NCBI GenBank assembly: GCA_002450095.1
Contig: DJYK01000002.1
Coordinates: 1 to 20,061 of the forward strand
Direction of reading: 5' to 3'
Length of the DNA: 20,061 bases
DNA from: Mageeibacillus sp. UBA6980
GTDB taxonomy: Bacteria > Bacillota > Clostridia > Saccharofermentanales > Saccharofermentanaceae
In this document: positions 5,904-17,449 of the stretch, piece after piece
Position numbering within the stretch: position 1 is the first letter of the stretch
Layout: each line of letters opens with the position of its first letter
Made by a program: the position numbers and the translations under genes
Notes under the pieces: model-generated
The model's input: only the letters and a program-made list of their open reading frames with translations
What the model was told of the DNA's origin: nothing
Database searches by the model: none

Positions 5904-7739
5904 ATGAGCAGGCTTTCTAATGTTACTGTATCTCTTGCTCAGGAAACCGTGGAGGAACTGTACAAGGATATAGAGAGAAATATCCGCACCAGTCAACCCG
6001 GCCTGTGCCCCGTAGATCTCGCAGCCGCTTTTATTCATTTAAGTCATGCAAGGTCATGCGGTAAATGTACCCCTTGCCGTGTCGGTCTCGGTAAACTCGA
6101 GAAACTCATAAATGACGTTCTCGACGGTAAGGCTTCGATGAGCGCTCTCGATGATATAGAGAGGACAGCAGATTCGATATTCAGATCCGCAGACTGTGCC
6201 ATCGGTTCCGAGGCTGCCAGAATGGCCGTAAAAGCCGTTAAGGGCTTCAGAGACGATTTTGAAGAACATATCAAATACGGAAGATGTAAGTCTCAGAGCT
6301 TCCAGTCTGTTCCTTGTGTTGCCGAGTGTCCCGCACATGTTGATATCCCGGGATATATCGCTCTCATCAACGAGGGCAGATACGATGATGCCGTTAAGCT
6401 CATCCGTAAGGATAATCCGTTCCCCGCGGCCTGCGGAATGATCTGTGAGCATCCGTGTGAGGAACACTGCAGAAGGACACTCGTTGATGATGCGATCAAC
6501 ATAAGAGGCCTGAAGAGGTATGCCGTTGAGCACGAGTCCGAGATCAAAGCACCTGCGCGTGCCGAGAGCACCGGTAAGAAGGTGGCGATAATCGGAGGCG
6601 GACCTTCCGGTCTTACTGCCGCATATTACTTAAGTATTATGGGTCACGACTGCACTGTCTATGAGCAGAGAGATAAATTAGGCGGAATGCTCCGTTACGG
6701 AATCCCGAGCTACAGACTTCCCAGGGAGATCCTCGATAAAGAGATCGAAGGACTTAAGCTCTCCGGATTTAAGACGATCACTAATGTGTCTGTCGGTAAG
6801 GATATAACGGTCGATGAGTTAAGATCTCAGTATGATGCCGTCTATATCTCCATAGGAGCACATACGGATAATAAGATCGGTATCGACGGTGAGGATGCCG
6901 AAGGCGTCATCTCCGCAGTAGAGATGTTAAGAGGTATAGGAGACGGTGTTATGCCTGATTTCACGGGCCTTGATATCGTCGTCGTAGGCGGAGGCAACGT
7001 TGCGATGGACGTTGCAAGATCAGCCGTAAGATTAGGTGCCAAGACCGTTAAGATCGCATACAGAAGACGTAAGGCTGATATGACGGCTCTGGTGGAAGAG
7101 GTAGAAGGAGCCGTTGCCGACGGATGCGTGATCCTCGAGCTTAATGCGCCTACTAAGATAGAGAAGACGGACGACGGCAAGGTAGCCGCACTCTGGGTTC
7201 AGCCCCAGATCGTAGGCGAAGTCAAGTGGGGAAGACCGGCTCCCGTGAATGCAGATGCTCCGGAAGTCCGCATCCCCTGTGACAAGGTACTCGTCGCCAT
7301 CGGACAGAATGTCGAGTCGTCTCACTTCGCCGAGAGCGGAATCCCCGTTAACAGAAGGAAGAGACTGGATGCGAAGGATACCGCTGATTTCGAAGGTGTT
7401 GAAGGCGTATTCTCCGGCGGTGACTGTGTAACCGGTCCCGCCACCGTAATCAAAGCGATCGCCGGAGGTAAGACTGCCGCAGCGAATATCGATGAATACT
7501 TAGGTTTCAATCATGAGATCACGATCGGTGTTGAGTTGCCGCCCGTAAGATTCGCAGATCGCGAACCTATGGGAAGAGTCAATATGACTGAGCGCCCCGC
7601 AAGTGACAGGATCAAGGACTTTGATCTCATGGAGAACTCCATGACCGATCAGGAGGCTTGCCAGGAGTCAGGAAGATGCCTGCAGTGCGATCACTTCGGA
7701 TGCGGTAAATTGAAAGGAGGAAGGACGTTCAAATGGTAA
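5904..7739 (+). CDS. Flavoprotein partner of [FeFe] hydrogenase: NuoF-type [4Fe-4S] domain fused to GltD-like NAD(P)H oxidoreductase
   Basis: ATG 5904 follows GGAGG (5894-5898), which rules out the in-frame starts at 5859 and 5892; the product has 611 aa. Residues 45-105 carry SCGKCTPCRVG with C52, C55, C58 and a distant C98, the N3-type [4Fe-4S] site of NuoF and HydB, but without their FMN and NADH domains. A GltD-like part follows: cysteines at 138, 142, 177, 181, 185 and 189 for two clusters, the FAD motif GGGPSG (231-236), the NAD(P)H motif VVVGGGNVAMD (359-369) and GVFSGGD near 505. A Cys-rich tail (CLQCDHFGC) is extra. Predicted role: pass electrons between NAD(P)H, FAD and the hydrogenase, whose ATG overlaps this stop by 7 bases. 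It is not the glutamate synthase small subunit, which is at 17450. Confidence 0.88.
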   Translation: MSRLSNVTVSLAQETVEELYKDIERNIRTSQPGLCPVDLAAAFIHLSHARSCGKCTPCRVGLGKLEKLINDVLDGKASMSALDDIERTADSIFRSADCAIGSEAARMAVKAVKGFRDDFEEHIKYGRCKSQSFQSVPCVAECPAHVDIPGYIALINEGRYDDAVKLIRKDNPFPAACGMICEHPCEEHCRRTLVDDAINIRGLKRYAVEHESEIKAPARAESTGKKVAIIGGGPSGLTAAYYLSIMGHDCTVYEQRDKLGGMLRYGIPSYRLPREILDKEIEGLKLSGFKTITNVSVGKDITVDELRSQYDAVYISIGAHTDNKIGIDGEDAEGVISAVEMLRGIGDGVMPDFTGLDIVVVGGGNVAMDVARSAVRLGAKTVKIAYRRRKADMTALVEEVEGAVADGCVILELNAPTKIEKTDDGKVAALWVQPQIVGEVKWGRPAPVNADAPEVRIPCDKVLVAIGQNVESSHFAESGIPVNRRKRLDAKDTADFEGVEGVFSGGDCVTGPATVIKAIAGGKTAAANIDEYLGFNHEITIGVELPPVRFADREPMGRVNMTERPASDRIKDFDLMENSMTDQEACQESGRCLQCDHFGCGKLKGGRTFKW

Positions 7740-9463
7740 ACATAACTATCAACGGTAAGAGTATACAGACCGAAGAAGGCGTAACTATCCTCGAAGCCGC
7801 CCGGGAAGCCGGGATCAATATCCCCACACTGTGTTACTTCAAGGGCCTGAACGATGTCGGTGCCTGCCGCGTCTGTGTTGTTGAAGTAGAGGGAATGATG
7901 AAGCTTCCCGCTGCATGCAATACACCGGTAATCGACGGAATGGTCATAAGGACAAACAGCAAGAAGGTAAGAGATGCCCGTAAGGCGAATGTAGAGCTTA
8001 TCTTATCCGAGCACGATTGTCAGTGCCCTACCTGTATCAGAAGCGGAAACTGTTCTTTGCAGAAACTCGCGAACGATCTGAACATTATAGATATACCTTA
8101 TGCCAAGAATATCGCGGAGAACAGATACAGTAAGACTTTCCCTCTTAACAGGATGGACTCCAAGTGCATCAAGTGCATGCGCTGCATACAGATGTGTGAG
8201 AAGCAGGCGTGCAGTATCTGGGATCTTATCAATACGGGATCGAGATCTACCGTAGGACTTCGTGACGACTACACTCTCGAGGAGTCGAACTGTGCGCTTT
8301 GCGGACAGTGCATCACTCATTGCCCGGTCGGCGCTCTTACGGAGAGAGACGATACCGATAAGGTCATCGATGCATTGAACGATCCCGAGAAGATCGTTAT
8401 AGCGCAGATCGCTCCTTCAATAAGAACAGCATGGGGTGAGCCGTTCGGGCTTTCGCCTGAGGACGCTACTGTCGAGAGACTGGGCAGCGCACTTCACATT
8501 ATGGGATTCGATTATGTCTTCGATACCAACTTCTCTGCCGATCTTACGATAATGGAAGAGGGAAGCGAATTCCTCGAGAGGCTTACAAACAAAGAGACAT
8601 CCAGGTTCCCGATGTTTACATCCTGCTGCCCCGGATGGGTTAGATTCGTTAAGTCTCACTATCCCGAATTCGTGGATAATCTGTCTTCTGCCAAATCACC
8701 TCAGCAGATGTTCGGTGCAATAGCAAAGAGCTATTACGCATCTATCCTCAATGTTGATCCGTCTAAGATCTTCTGCGTGTCGATCATGCCGTGCCTCGCC
8801 AAGAAGCACGAGTGTGCCATCCCTGCCATGAACGATGCCTGCGGTGATCCGGATGTTGATGTCGTACTTACGACGAGAGAGGTAGACAGGCTTATCCGCT
8901 CCGAGTATATCGACCCCTGTTCGATCGAGGACAGGCCTCTCGATATGCCTTTGGGTATCGGTTCCGGTGCGGGTAATATCTTCGGTGCAACAGGCGGTGT
9001 TATGGAGGCGGCCTTAAGAACTGCTTATAACATTGTTACAGGAACCAATCCCGATCCTGATGCGTTCAAAGCCGTAAGAGGTATGGACGGTTGGAAGGAA
9101 GCTTCTTTCGACATTAACGGGATCACATTGAAGGTAGCCGTAGTAAATGGTCTCGGAAATGCAGATAAGCTCCTCAAGGCGCTTAAGGCCGGTACTGTTG
9201 ATTATGATTTCATCGAAGTCATGGCTTGTCCCGGAGGATGCGTCGGAGGAGGCGGTCAGCCGATACACGATAACTGCGAGATGGCTCCGAAGAGAGCTCC
9301 CGTACTGTATTCACAGGATAAGGAAAGCAGTCTTCGCTTCTCTCACGAGAATCCTTCGATCATCGCAGTCTATAAGGATTTCCTCGGTAAACCTCTGTCG
9401 GAGAAGTCGCATCATCTTCTGCATACCGATCACCATGCATGGAAGATGCCTCAAGAAGATTGA
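7733..9463 (+). CDS. hydA: [FeFe] hydrogenase catalytic subunit, CpI-type domain layout
   Basis: 576 aa, almost the size of Clostridium pasteurianum CpI. Domains in order: [2Fe-2S] ferredoxin (C34, C45, C48, C62); His-Cys [4Fe-4S] (H94, C98, C101, C107); two [4Fe-4S] clusters (C145, C148, C151, C155 and C187, C190, C193, C197); and the H-cluster domain. All three H-cluster signatures are intact: TSCCPGW (296-302, with C298 as proton relay and C299 as ligand), MPCLAKKHE (352-360) and ACPGGCVGGGGQP (498-510, C499 and C503). It should reversibly make H2 in the cytoplasm; no twin-arginine signal is present. The overlapping GltD-like gene upstream is the probable electron partner. From memory this pairing matches HydDB group A2 ('glutamate synthase-linked'). 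The maturases HydE, HydF and HydG are not in the window. AGGAGGAAGG precedes the ATG. Confidence 0.95.
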   Translation: MVNITINGKSIQTEEGVTILEAAREAGINIPTLCYFKGLNDVGACRVCVVEVEGMMKLPAACNTPVIDGMVIRTNSKKVRDARKANVELILSEHDCQCPTCIRSGNCSLQKLANDLNIIDIPYAKNIAENRYSKTFPLNRMDSKCIKCMRCIQMCEKQACSIWDLINTGSRSTVGLRDDYTLEESNCALCGQCITHCPVGALTERDDTDKVIDALNDPEKIVIAQIAPSIRTAWGEPFGLSPEDATVERLGSALHIMGFDYVFDTNFSADLTIMEEGSEFLERLTNKETSRFPMFTSCCPGWVRFVKSHYPEFVDNLSSAKSPQQMFGAIAKSYYASILNVDPSKIFCVSIMPCLAKKHECAIPAMNDACGDPDVDVVLTTREVDRLIRSEYIDPCSIEDRPLDMPLGIGSGAGNIFGATGGVMEAALRTAYNIVTGTNPDPDAFKAVRGMDGWKEASFDINGITLKVAVVNGLGNADKLLKALKAGTVDYDFIEVMACPGGCVGGGGQPIHDNCEMAPKRAPVLYSQDKESSLRFSHENPSIIAVYKDFLGKPLSEKSHHLLHTDHHAWKMPQED

Positions 9464-9483
9464 GTAAATATTTAAAGCATAAC

Positions 9484-9511
9484 AAAGGGGCTTCATTCGA
9501 AGCCCCTTTTT
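9484..9511. terminator. Bidirectional intrinsic terminator between hydA and pilT
   Basis: AAAGGGGCTTC (9484-9494) pairs perfectly with GAAGCCCCTTT (9499-9509) around the loop ATTC. T5 (9507-9511) follows on the + strand, and AAA at 9484-9486 gives a short T run on the other strand. It ends both the hydrogenase operon and the convergent pilT. Confidence 0.93.
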
Positions 9512-9536
9512 GATTACCTTTGTCGGATATTCGTGA

Positions 9537-10634
9537 TCAGAACAAGCCGATGAAGTTTGTATCTGCTCCGCCGATCTGTGTTCCGCCGCCCAAAGCCTTA
9601 TCGAAGTCAGTAGGATCGTAGGACGCATTGAGAGCGACCTTTCTTGTGATACGTCCCTGACGATAGAGGTCGAGGAGACTCTCGTTCAATGTGTGCATGC
9701 CGTCCTTGTGTCCGGACTGAATAGAACCAGGGATCATAACCGTCTTATTCTCACGGATGAGGTTGGAGATAGCGAGGTTGCCGACCATGATCTCTGTTGC
9801 AAGTACACGTGAGTTGCCGTCAACTGTAGGAAGGAGCTGCTGTGAGATAACTCCTCTTACGGATGTAGCGAACTGCTGACGGATGGTCTCCTGCTGATCT
9901 ACAGGTGAACCGTCGATGATACGGTCGATCGTCTGAGCGGCACTCGATGTATGGAGTGTTGAGAGAACGAGGTGTCCTGTCTCAGCGGCAGTGATCGCTG
10001 CAGAGATCGTAGCGAAGTCTCTCATCTCACCAACGAGGATGATATCCGGGTCTTCACGGAGTGCAGAGTGCAGAGCGTGAGCGTAGGAAGGTGTATCAAC
10101 ACCGAGCTGACGCTGATGGATCATAGCCATGTTGTGAGGATAGATATACTCGATAGGATCTTCGATCGTGATGACGTGTCTTGCCTGTGTCTTGTTGATG
10201 TAGTCAACGAGAGCTGACAATGTGGTCGTCTTACCTGAACCTGTAGGACCTGTAACGATGATGATACCGTTAGGTGCTTCAACGAGTGTCTTGAGAGTGG
10301 CGGGAAGACCTAATTCTTCGATGTCAGGTATCTTTCTCATGAGGATACGGATACTTGCAGCGAGATTGTTACGCTGATGGTATACGTTTACTCTCAAACG
10401 GATATCGTTGTTATATGTAAGACCGAAGTCGACATCCTGACCTTTCTCGATACGCTTAACGTTATCTTCAGAAAGGATCTCATAGATCATCTTAAGCGAT
10501 TCTTCTGCTGTAGGAGCATCTTTGAGAATATGAAGATCACCGAATCTTCTTACTGCGAGATTGGTTCCGACGGTAATATGTACGTCAGAGCATTCGTTCT
10601 CGATAGCATAATCCATTAGTTCGTGTAATGTCAT
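9537..10634 (-). CDS. pilT: Type IV pilus retraction ATPase PilT
   Basis: The start is ATG 10634 (365 aa), because GGAGG lies 8 bases before it; the in-frame GTG at 10649 overlaps that site. PilT is a hexameric cytoplasmic ATPase that disassembles type IV pili for twitching. Visible are the N-terminal ECSDVHITVG region, Walker A GPTGSGKT (129-136), the acidic box ITIEDPIEYIY (155-165), Walker B DIILVGEMRD (197-206), the His box GHLVLSTLHT (220-229) and the PilT-specific C-terminal AIxNLIRE motif (288-295, here with Ser at the third position). This last motif separates it from PilB extension ATPases. No other pilus gene is in the window: upstream is an unrelated divergent membrane protein and downstream the convergent hydrogenase. 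It is therefore expressed alone from 10665-10693. Confidence 0.95.
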   Translation of the reverse strand: MTLHELMDYAIENECSDVHITVGTNLAVRRFGDLHILKDAPTAEESLKMIYEILSEDNVKRIEKGQDVDFGLTYNNDIRLRVNVYHQRNNLAASIRILMRKIPDIEELGLPATLKTLVEAPNGIIIVTGPTGSGKTTTLSALVDYINKTQARHVITIEDPIEYIYPHNMAMIHQRQLGVDTPSYAHALHSALREDPDIILVGEMRDFATISAAITAAETGHLVLSTLHTSSAAQTIDRIIDGSPVDQQETIRQQFATSVRGVISQQLLPTVDGNSRVLATEIMVGNLAISNLIRENKTVMIPGSIQSGHKDGMHTLNESLLDLYRQGRITRKVALNASYDPTDFDKALGGGTQIGGADTNFIGLF

Positions 10635-10664
10635 AGGATTTACCTCCACGGTTTATATAGCGAG

Positions 10665-10693
10665 ATTATACAATAAATCAACTTTTATTGAAA
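10665..10693 (-). promoter_or_regulatory. Candidate pilT promoter
   Basis: Read leftward: TTTCAA (10693-10688), 17 bases, then a perfect TATAAT (10670-10665). Transcription would start near 10658, about 25 bases before the pilT ATG. Confidence 0.6.
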
Positions 10694-10707
10694 TCTAATT
10701 ATTATAT

Positions 10708-10737
10708 TTAACATATTTTTTACGGTTATTGTAAAAT
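10708..10737 (+). promoter_or_regulatory. Candidate promoter of the 10788 membrane protein gene
   Basis: TTAACA (10708-10713), 18 bases, TAAAAT (10732-10737). The inverted repeat at 10740-10755 begins 3 bases after the -10 and would cover the transcription start, the position of a typical repressor site. Confidence 0.5.
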
Positions 10738-10739
10738 GA

Positions 10740-10755
10740 GTTAGATTACGCTAAC
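10740..10755. promoter_or_regulatory. Second copy of the inverted repeat GTTAG-N6-CTAAC
   Basis: GTTAGATTACGCTAAC has the same 5-base arms and the same 6-base spacing as the repeat at 5818-5833, with an unrelated centre. No third copy was found in the window. It sits at the predicted transcription start of the 10788 gene and 47 bases upstream of the pilT -35. Confidence 0.5.
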
Positions 10756-10787
10756 ATTTTCGCGATATTAATGAATTGAGGTTTTTT

Positions 10788-11411
10788 ATGGATATGATCA
10801 AAGATCTGTTTCTGATCGCTGTTGTCGGGCATTTACTGTGCGGTTACTGCGATGTCTTGCTGACATATATTCCGGGCGGCGAGAAATTCGACTTTACCAA
10901 GATGAAGAGTAATGAGGCGATGGCGAAGACTTTCGTAAAGATGCCTCTTAGAAATCCCCGGATCTCCATGGTCCTCGGGGTCTTCGCCCTGCTGATGGAA
11001 GGGTGCGGTTTTTACGGGCTCTGTCTTTGGATGAAGCAGTTCTCGACACCTGCATCCATAGTGATGCTTATAGGTGCGGCATTGTTCCTCGTTATGGGAA
11101 CGGCTCATCATGTCCTCTGCGGAGTCGCTGAGTGGATGTATGTGAAGATGGGGTGTACCGATGAGATCCGTGAGGCAGTCGTCAAATTGTTTAAGGACAC
11201 GTCGATCACGATGATAGTCTGCTATATAGGGCTTTTTGTATTAGGTGTCACGTTGTTCGTTCAGGTCGTAACAGGTGCGACGGATCTTCCGAGATGGGCT
11301 TGCATCATAAACATTATCCCTCTATATATGGTGACTTTGCCTCTTCGTGTGGGCGGCATGGGAAACTGGTGCGGAGCGATTATGTTTATCGGTCTTTTGA
11401 TCCTGATCTGA
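10788..11411 (+). CDS. Integral membrane protein of unknown function, 207 aa
   Basis: ATG 10788 is chosen because TTGAGG lies 6 bases before it; the TTG at 10776 is part of that site. About six hydrophobic segments are visible: LFLIAVVGHLLCGYCDVLL, ISMVLGVFALLMEGCGFYGL, SIVMLIGAALFLVMGTAHHVL, TSITMIVCYIGLFVLGVTLFV, WACIINIIPLYMVTLPL and a C-terminal one. A His pair (GTAHHVLCG) and several Cys lie in or near the membrane. The overall look recalls a clostridial membrane family that I believe is Pfam DUF6796, but this is from memory and unchecked. The gene is single: its own promoter is upstream and a new promoter starts 2 bases after its stop. No function is proposed. Confidence 0.75.
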   Translation: MDMIKDLFLIAVVGHLLCGYCDVLLTYIPGGEKFDFTKMKSNEAMAKTFVKMPLRNPRISMVLGVFALLMEGCGFYGLCLWMKQFSTPASIVMLIGAALFLVMGTAHHVLCGVAEWMYVKMGCTDEIREAVVKLFKDTSITMIVCYIGLFVLGVTLFVQVVTGATDLPRWACIINIIPLYMVTLPLRVGGMGNWCGAIMFIGLLILI

Positions 11412-11412
11412 C

Positions 11413-11441
11413 TTGACGGATATATAAAACACGAATAGAAT
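11413..11441 (+). promoter_or_regulatory. Strong candidate promoter of the MFS leader
   Basis: TTGACG (11413-11418), 17 bases, TAGAAT (11436-11441): five of six matches in each hexamer at ideal spacing, beginning 2 bases after the previous stop codon. Transcription would start near 11448, giving a leader of about 180 bases before the MFS start. Confidence 0.65.
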
Positions 11442-11459
11442 GTTGTAAGAAATATTAAG

Positions 11460-11552
11460 AAAGGCGCAGAAGAATATGCATTGGAAGACGATCAATATTC
11501 AGCTTATGTTCGGTTCTGATGAAGTCTCCGAAGGGGTTACTGCGCCTTTTTT
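11460..11552 (+). ncRNA. Structured leader ending in a terminator-like stem, upstream of the MFS gene
   Basis: AAAGGCGCAG (11460-11469) pairs perfectly with CTGCGCCTTT (11540-11549) and runs into T6 (11547-11552). The 70 bases enclosed can form two further hairpins: GAATAT (11472-11477) with ATATTC (11495-11500), and TTCGG (11509-11513) with CCGAA (11528-11532). The same CCGAA can instead pair with a second TTCGG at 11551-11555, so two exclusive folds exist. With a promoter 12 bases before the likely RNA start, this looks like an attenuator or riboswitch-type leader. I recognise no known class. Confidence 0.45.
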
Positions 11553-11559
11553 CGGGTAA
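11476..11559 (+). CDS. Possible 27-aa leader peptide upstream of the MFS gene
   Basis: An open frame from ATG 11476 to TAA 11557-11559 reads MHWKTINIQLMFGSDEVSEG and then VTAPFFG. It spans nearly the whole leader hairpin, and its last codons are the 3' arm and T run of the terminator stem, the geometry used in ribosome-controlled attenuation of drug-transporter genes. Against it: the nearest purine-rich site (AGAAAGG, ending at 11464) is 11 bases from the ATG, which is long. The frame may be chance. Confidence 0.25.
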   Translation: MHWKTINIQLMFGSDEVSEGVTAPFFG

Positions 11560-11588
11560 GAACGAATTAGTTTTATAAGCGCAAGTAA

Positions 11589-11629
11589 CTCCTTGAACTT
11601 TAAGTAATTAAGTTTCAAGGAGATTTTTT
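11589..11629 (+). terminator. Hairpin plus T6 directly before the MFS start, hiding its ribosome binding site
   Basis: CTCCTTGAACTTTAA (11589-11603) pairs with TTAAGTTTCAAGGAG (11608-11622) over 15 positions with one mismatch and one G-T pair, loop GTAA, then A and T6 (11624-11629) touching the ATG at 11630. The 3' arm contains the AAGGAG ribosome binding site (11617-11622). The element can therefore stop transcription as a terminator or block translation. Confidence 0.6.
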
Positions 11630-12748
11630 ATGCTATTTTTCAGATCAGATAAAGCGCCGCAGGATAGGGGCGCGAGAGTGCAGCTTCGTAAGCTGTACAG
11701 TTTAAATTTCATAGGGAATATATCGATCGCGGGCGCGGCATGGGTAGCTCTTCTGGCCTCGAGAGGGTTTACGATGCCTCAGATAATGTTCGCCGAGACC
11801 GTATTCCATATCGTAAGTCTCATAAACGAGATTCCGTCGGGAATGATCGCAGACGTGTTCGGACGCAAGAAGAGTCTCATTATGTCGTGCCTGTTCAGTA
11901 TCATAAGTGCGCTTATAATGGCATTCGTTGACAGCTATGCGGGCGTCGTGCTGTCGATAGGGATCAACGCCCTGTCATATAACTATGCATCGGGCACCGA
12001 TTCGGCCCTTGCGTTCGATACTTTAAAGGAAGTAAACGAGACGGAAAAATACGATCACTTCGCATCAATGCAAAGCATTATCTACAGGATCTCATACGGC
12101 ATGGCTTCGCTGTCTGCAGGTCTTGCGCTCTGGATGGGTTATGTTAAGGCCGAATTATTGACAGTCGGATTATGTCTCATACAGCTTGCGATCCTTCTTA
12201 CCGTTAAGGAGAGCAAGGTCGTGCTTAAAAAGAAGGACATGTCTTTAAAAAAGAGAATCGTAGATACATATACGGAAAGCCTCGTTTTTTTACGGACCAA
12301 TAAGGAAGCGACGAAGCTTATATTTCGTAACGCCGTGGTCGGTGCGGTCGATGTGCTTTTGCTCTTTGCGTTACAGGATAAGCTTCAAAGTGCAGGTGCA
12401 GGAAGATTAGTCCTCGGACCTATGCTTTGTGCGATGTATTTTGCCGGCATCTTAGGTTCGTTCGCAGCCGAGAAGGTAAGACATGTAAAGCTCGTTCGTA
12501 TATTCATGTTCACGATAGTTATGGTTACAGCGGGCGCCGCATGTGCATTCACGGGGAATCCGTGGATCATGACGCTTGGCGGATGCATATCGGCCTTCTC
12601 CGATGACCTTATACAGATAAGATCCGATGTTGCGCTGAACAACATGGTCCCCGAATCTTCGAGGGCGACTTTGATATCCGTAAGCTCGTTTTGCTTCTCG
12701 GTCGTCATGATAATCTTATCTCCTCTTGCGGGATTTGTATTCGCATAA
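11630..12748 (+). CDS. MFS transporter, probably drug efflux type, lacking the last membrane helix
   Basis: 372 aa starting at ATG 11630, with AAGGAG 7 bases upstream inside the hairpin. The protein has the MFS motif A between helices 2 and 3 (GMIADVFGRKKSL, 71-83). About eleven membrane helices can be counted; the last, SFCFSVVMIILSPLAGFVFA, ends at the stop codon. Typical members have 12 helices and roughly 390-420 residues, so helix 12 is missing, and no continuation is seen in another frame downstream. The family exports drugs or metabolites using the proton gradient; the substrate is unknown. Regulation is probably by attenuation, judging from the leader. The gltB promoter begins 2 bases after the stop, so a truncating event there is possible. 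Confidence 0.85.
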   Translation: MLFFRSDKAPQDRGARVQLRKLYSLNFIGNISIAGAAWVALLASRGFTMPQIMFAETVFHIVSLINEIPSGMIADVFGRKKSLIMSCLFSIISALIMAFVDSYAGVVLSIGINALSYNYASGTDSALAFDTLKEVNETEKYDHFASMQSIIYRISYGMASLSAGLALWMGYVKAELLTVGLCLIQLAILLTVKESKVVLKKKDMSLKKRIVDTYTESLVFLRTNKEATKLIFRNAVVGAVDVLLLFALQDKLQSAGAGRLVLGPMLCAMYFAGILGSFAAEKVRHVKLVRIFMFTIVMVTAGAACAFTGNPWIMTLGGCISAFSDDLIQIRSDVALNNMVPESSRATLISVSSFCFSVVMIILSPLAGFVFA

Positions 12749-12750
12749 AC

Positions 12751-12779
12751 TTGACATGCAAAAGCAAAAAGAGTATAAG
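12751..12779 (+). promoter_or_regulatory. Near-consensus promoter of the gltB leader
   Basis: TTGACA (12751-12756, perfect), 17 bases, TATAAG (12774-12779, five of six), starting 2 bases after the MFS stop. Transcription would start near 12786. The spacer is A-rich. Confidence 0.75.
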
Positions 12780-12804
12780 ATTTAACAACTGAATAAATGT
12801 AAGC

Positions 12805-12850
12805 AAAGGTGCTTATTGATACGGGAACGTATCGGTAAGCGCCTTTTTTT
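12805..12850 (+). terminator. Strong terminator between the gltB promoter and the gltB start: likely attenuator
   Basis: AAAGGTGCTTATTGATACG (12805-12823) pairs along all 19 positions with 12828-12846 (three G-T pairs), loop GGAA, then T7 (12844-12850). It lies between the promoter at 12751 and the ribosome binding site AAAGGAG (12857-12863). Unrelieved, it would cut the RNA at about 65 nt and shut off gltBD, so regulated read-through is likely. It could also end MFS transcripts. An AUG-UAA start-stop pair lies at 12797-12802 without a ribosome binding site. Confidence 0.8.
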
Positions 12851-12869
12851 GCATTCAAAGGAGCGGACT

Positions 12870-17438
<4,569 letters not shown>

Positions 17439-17449
17439 GGAGTAAAGAT

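Noticed and set aside
6044..6571. Several long frames antisense to the GltD-like gene
   Set aside because: They are mirror frames of a well-supported gene, with no ribosome binding sites or recognisable domains; the same applies to the antisense frames in gltB and hydA.
5904..7739. Calling this gene gltD
   Set aside because: It has an N-terminal NuoF-type cluster domain, overlaps hydA, and a standard gltD exists at 17450-18922 next to gltB.
11516..11534. CTGATGA followed by CGAAG, resembling the core of a hammerhead ribozyme
   Set aside because: The GAAA box is incomplete, there is no room for stem II, and no correctly placed cleavage site with stems I and III is found.
12816..12869. Longer gltB start at TTG 12816
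   Set aside because: It would begin inside the terminator stem and add 18 residues not expected in the propeptide; ATG 12870 has a good ribosome binding site.
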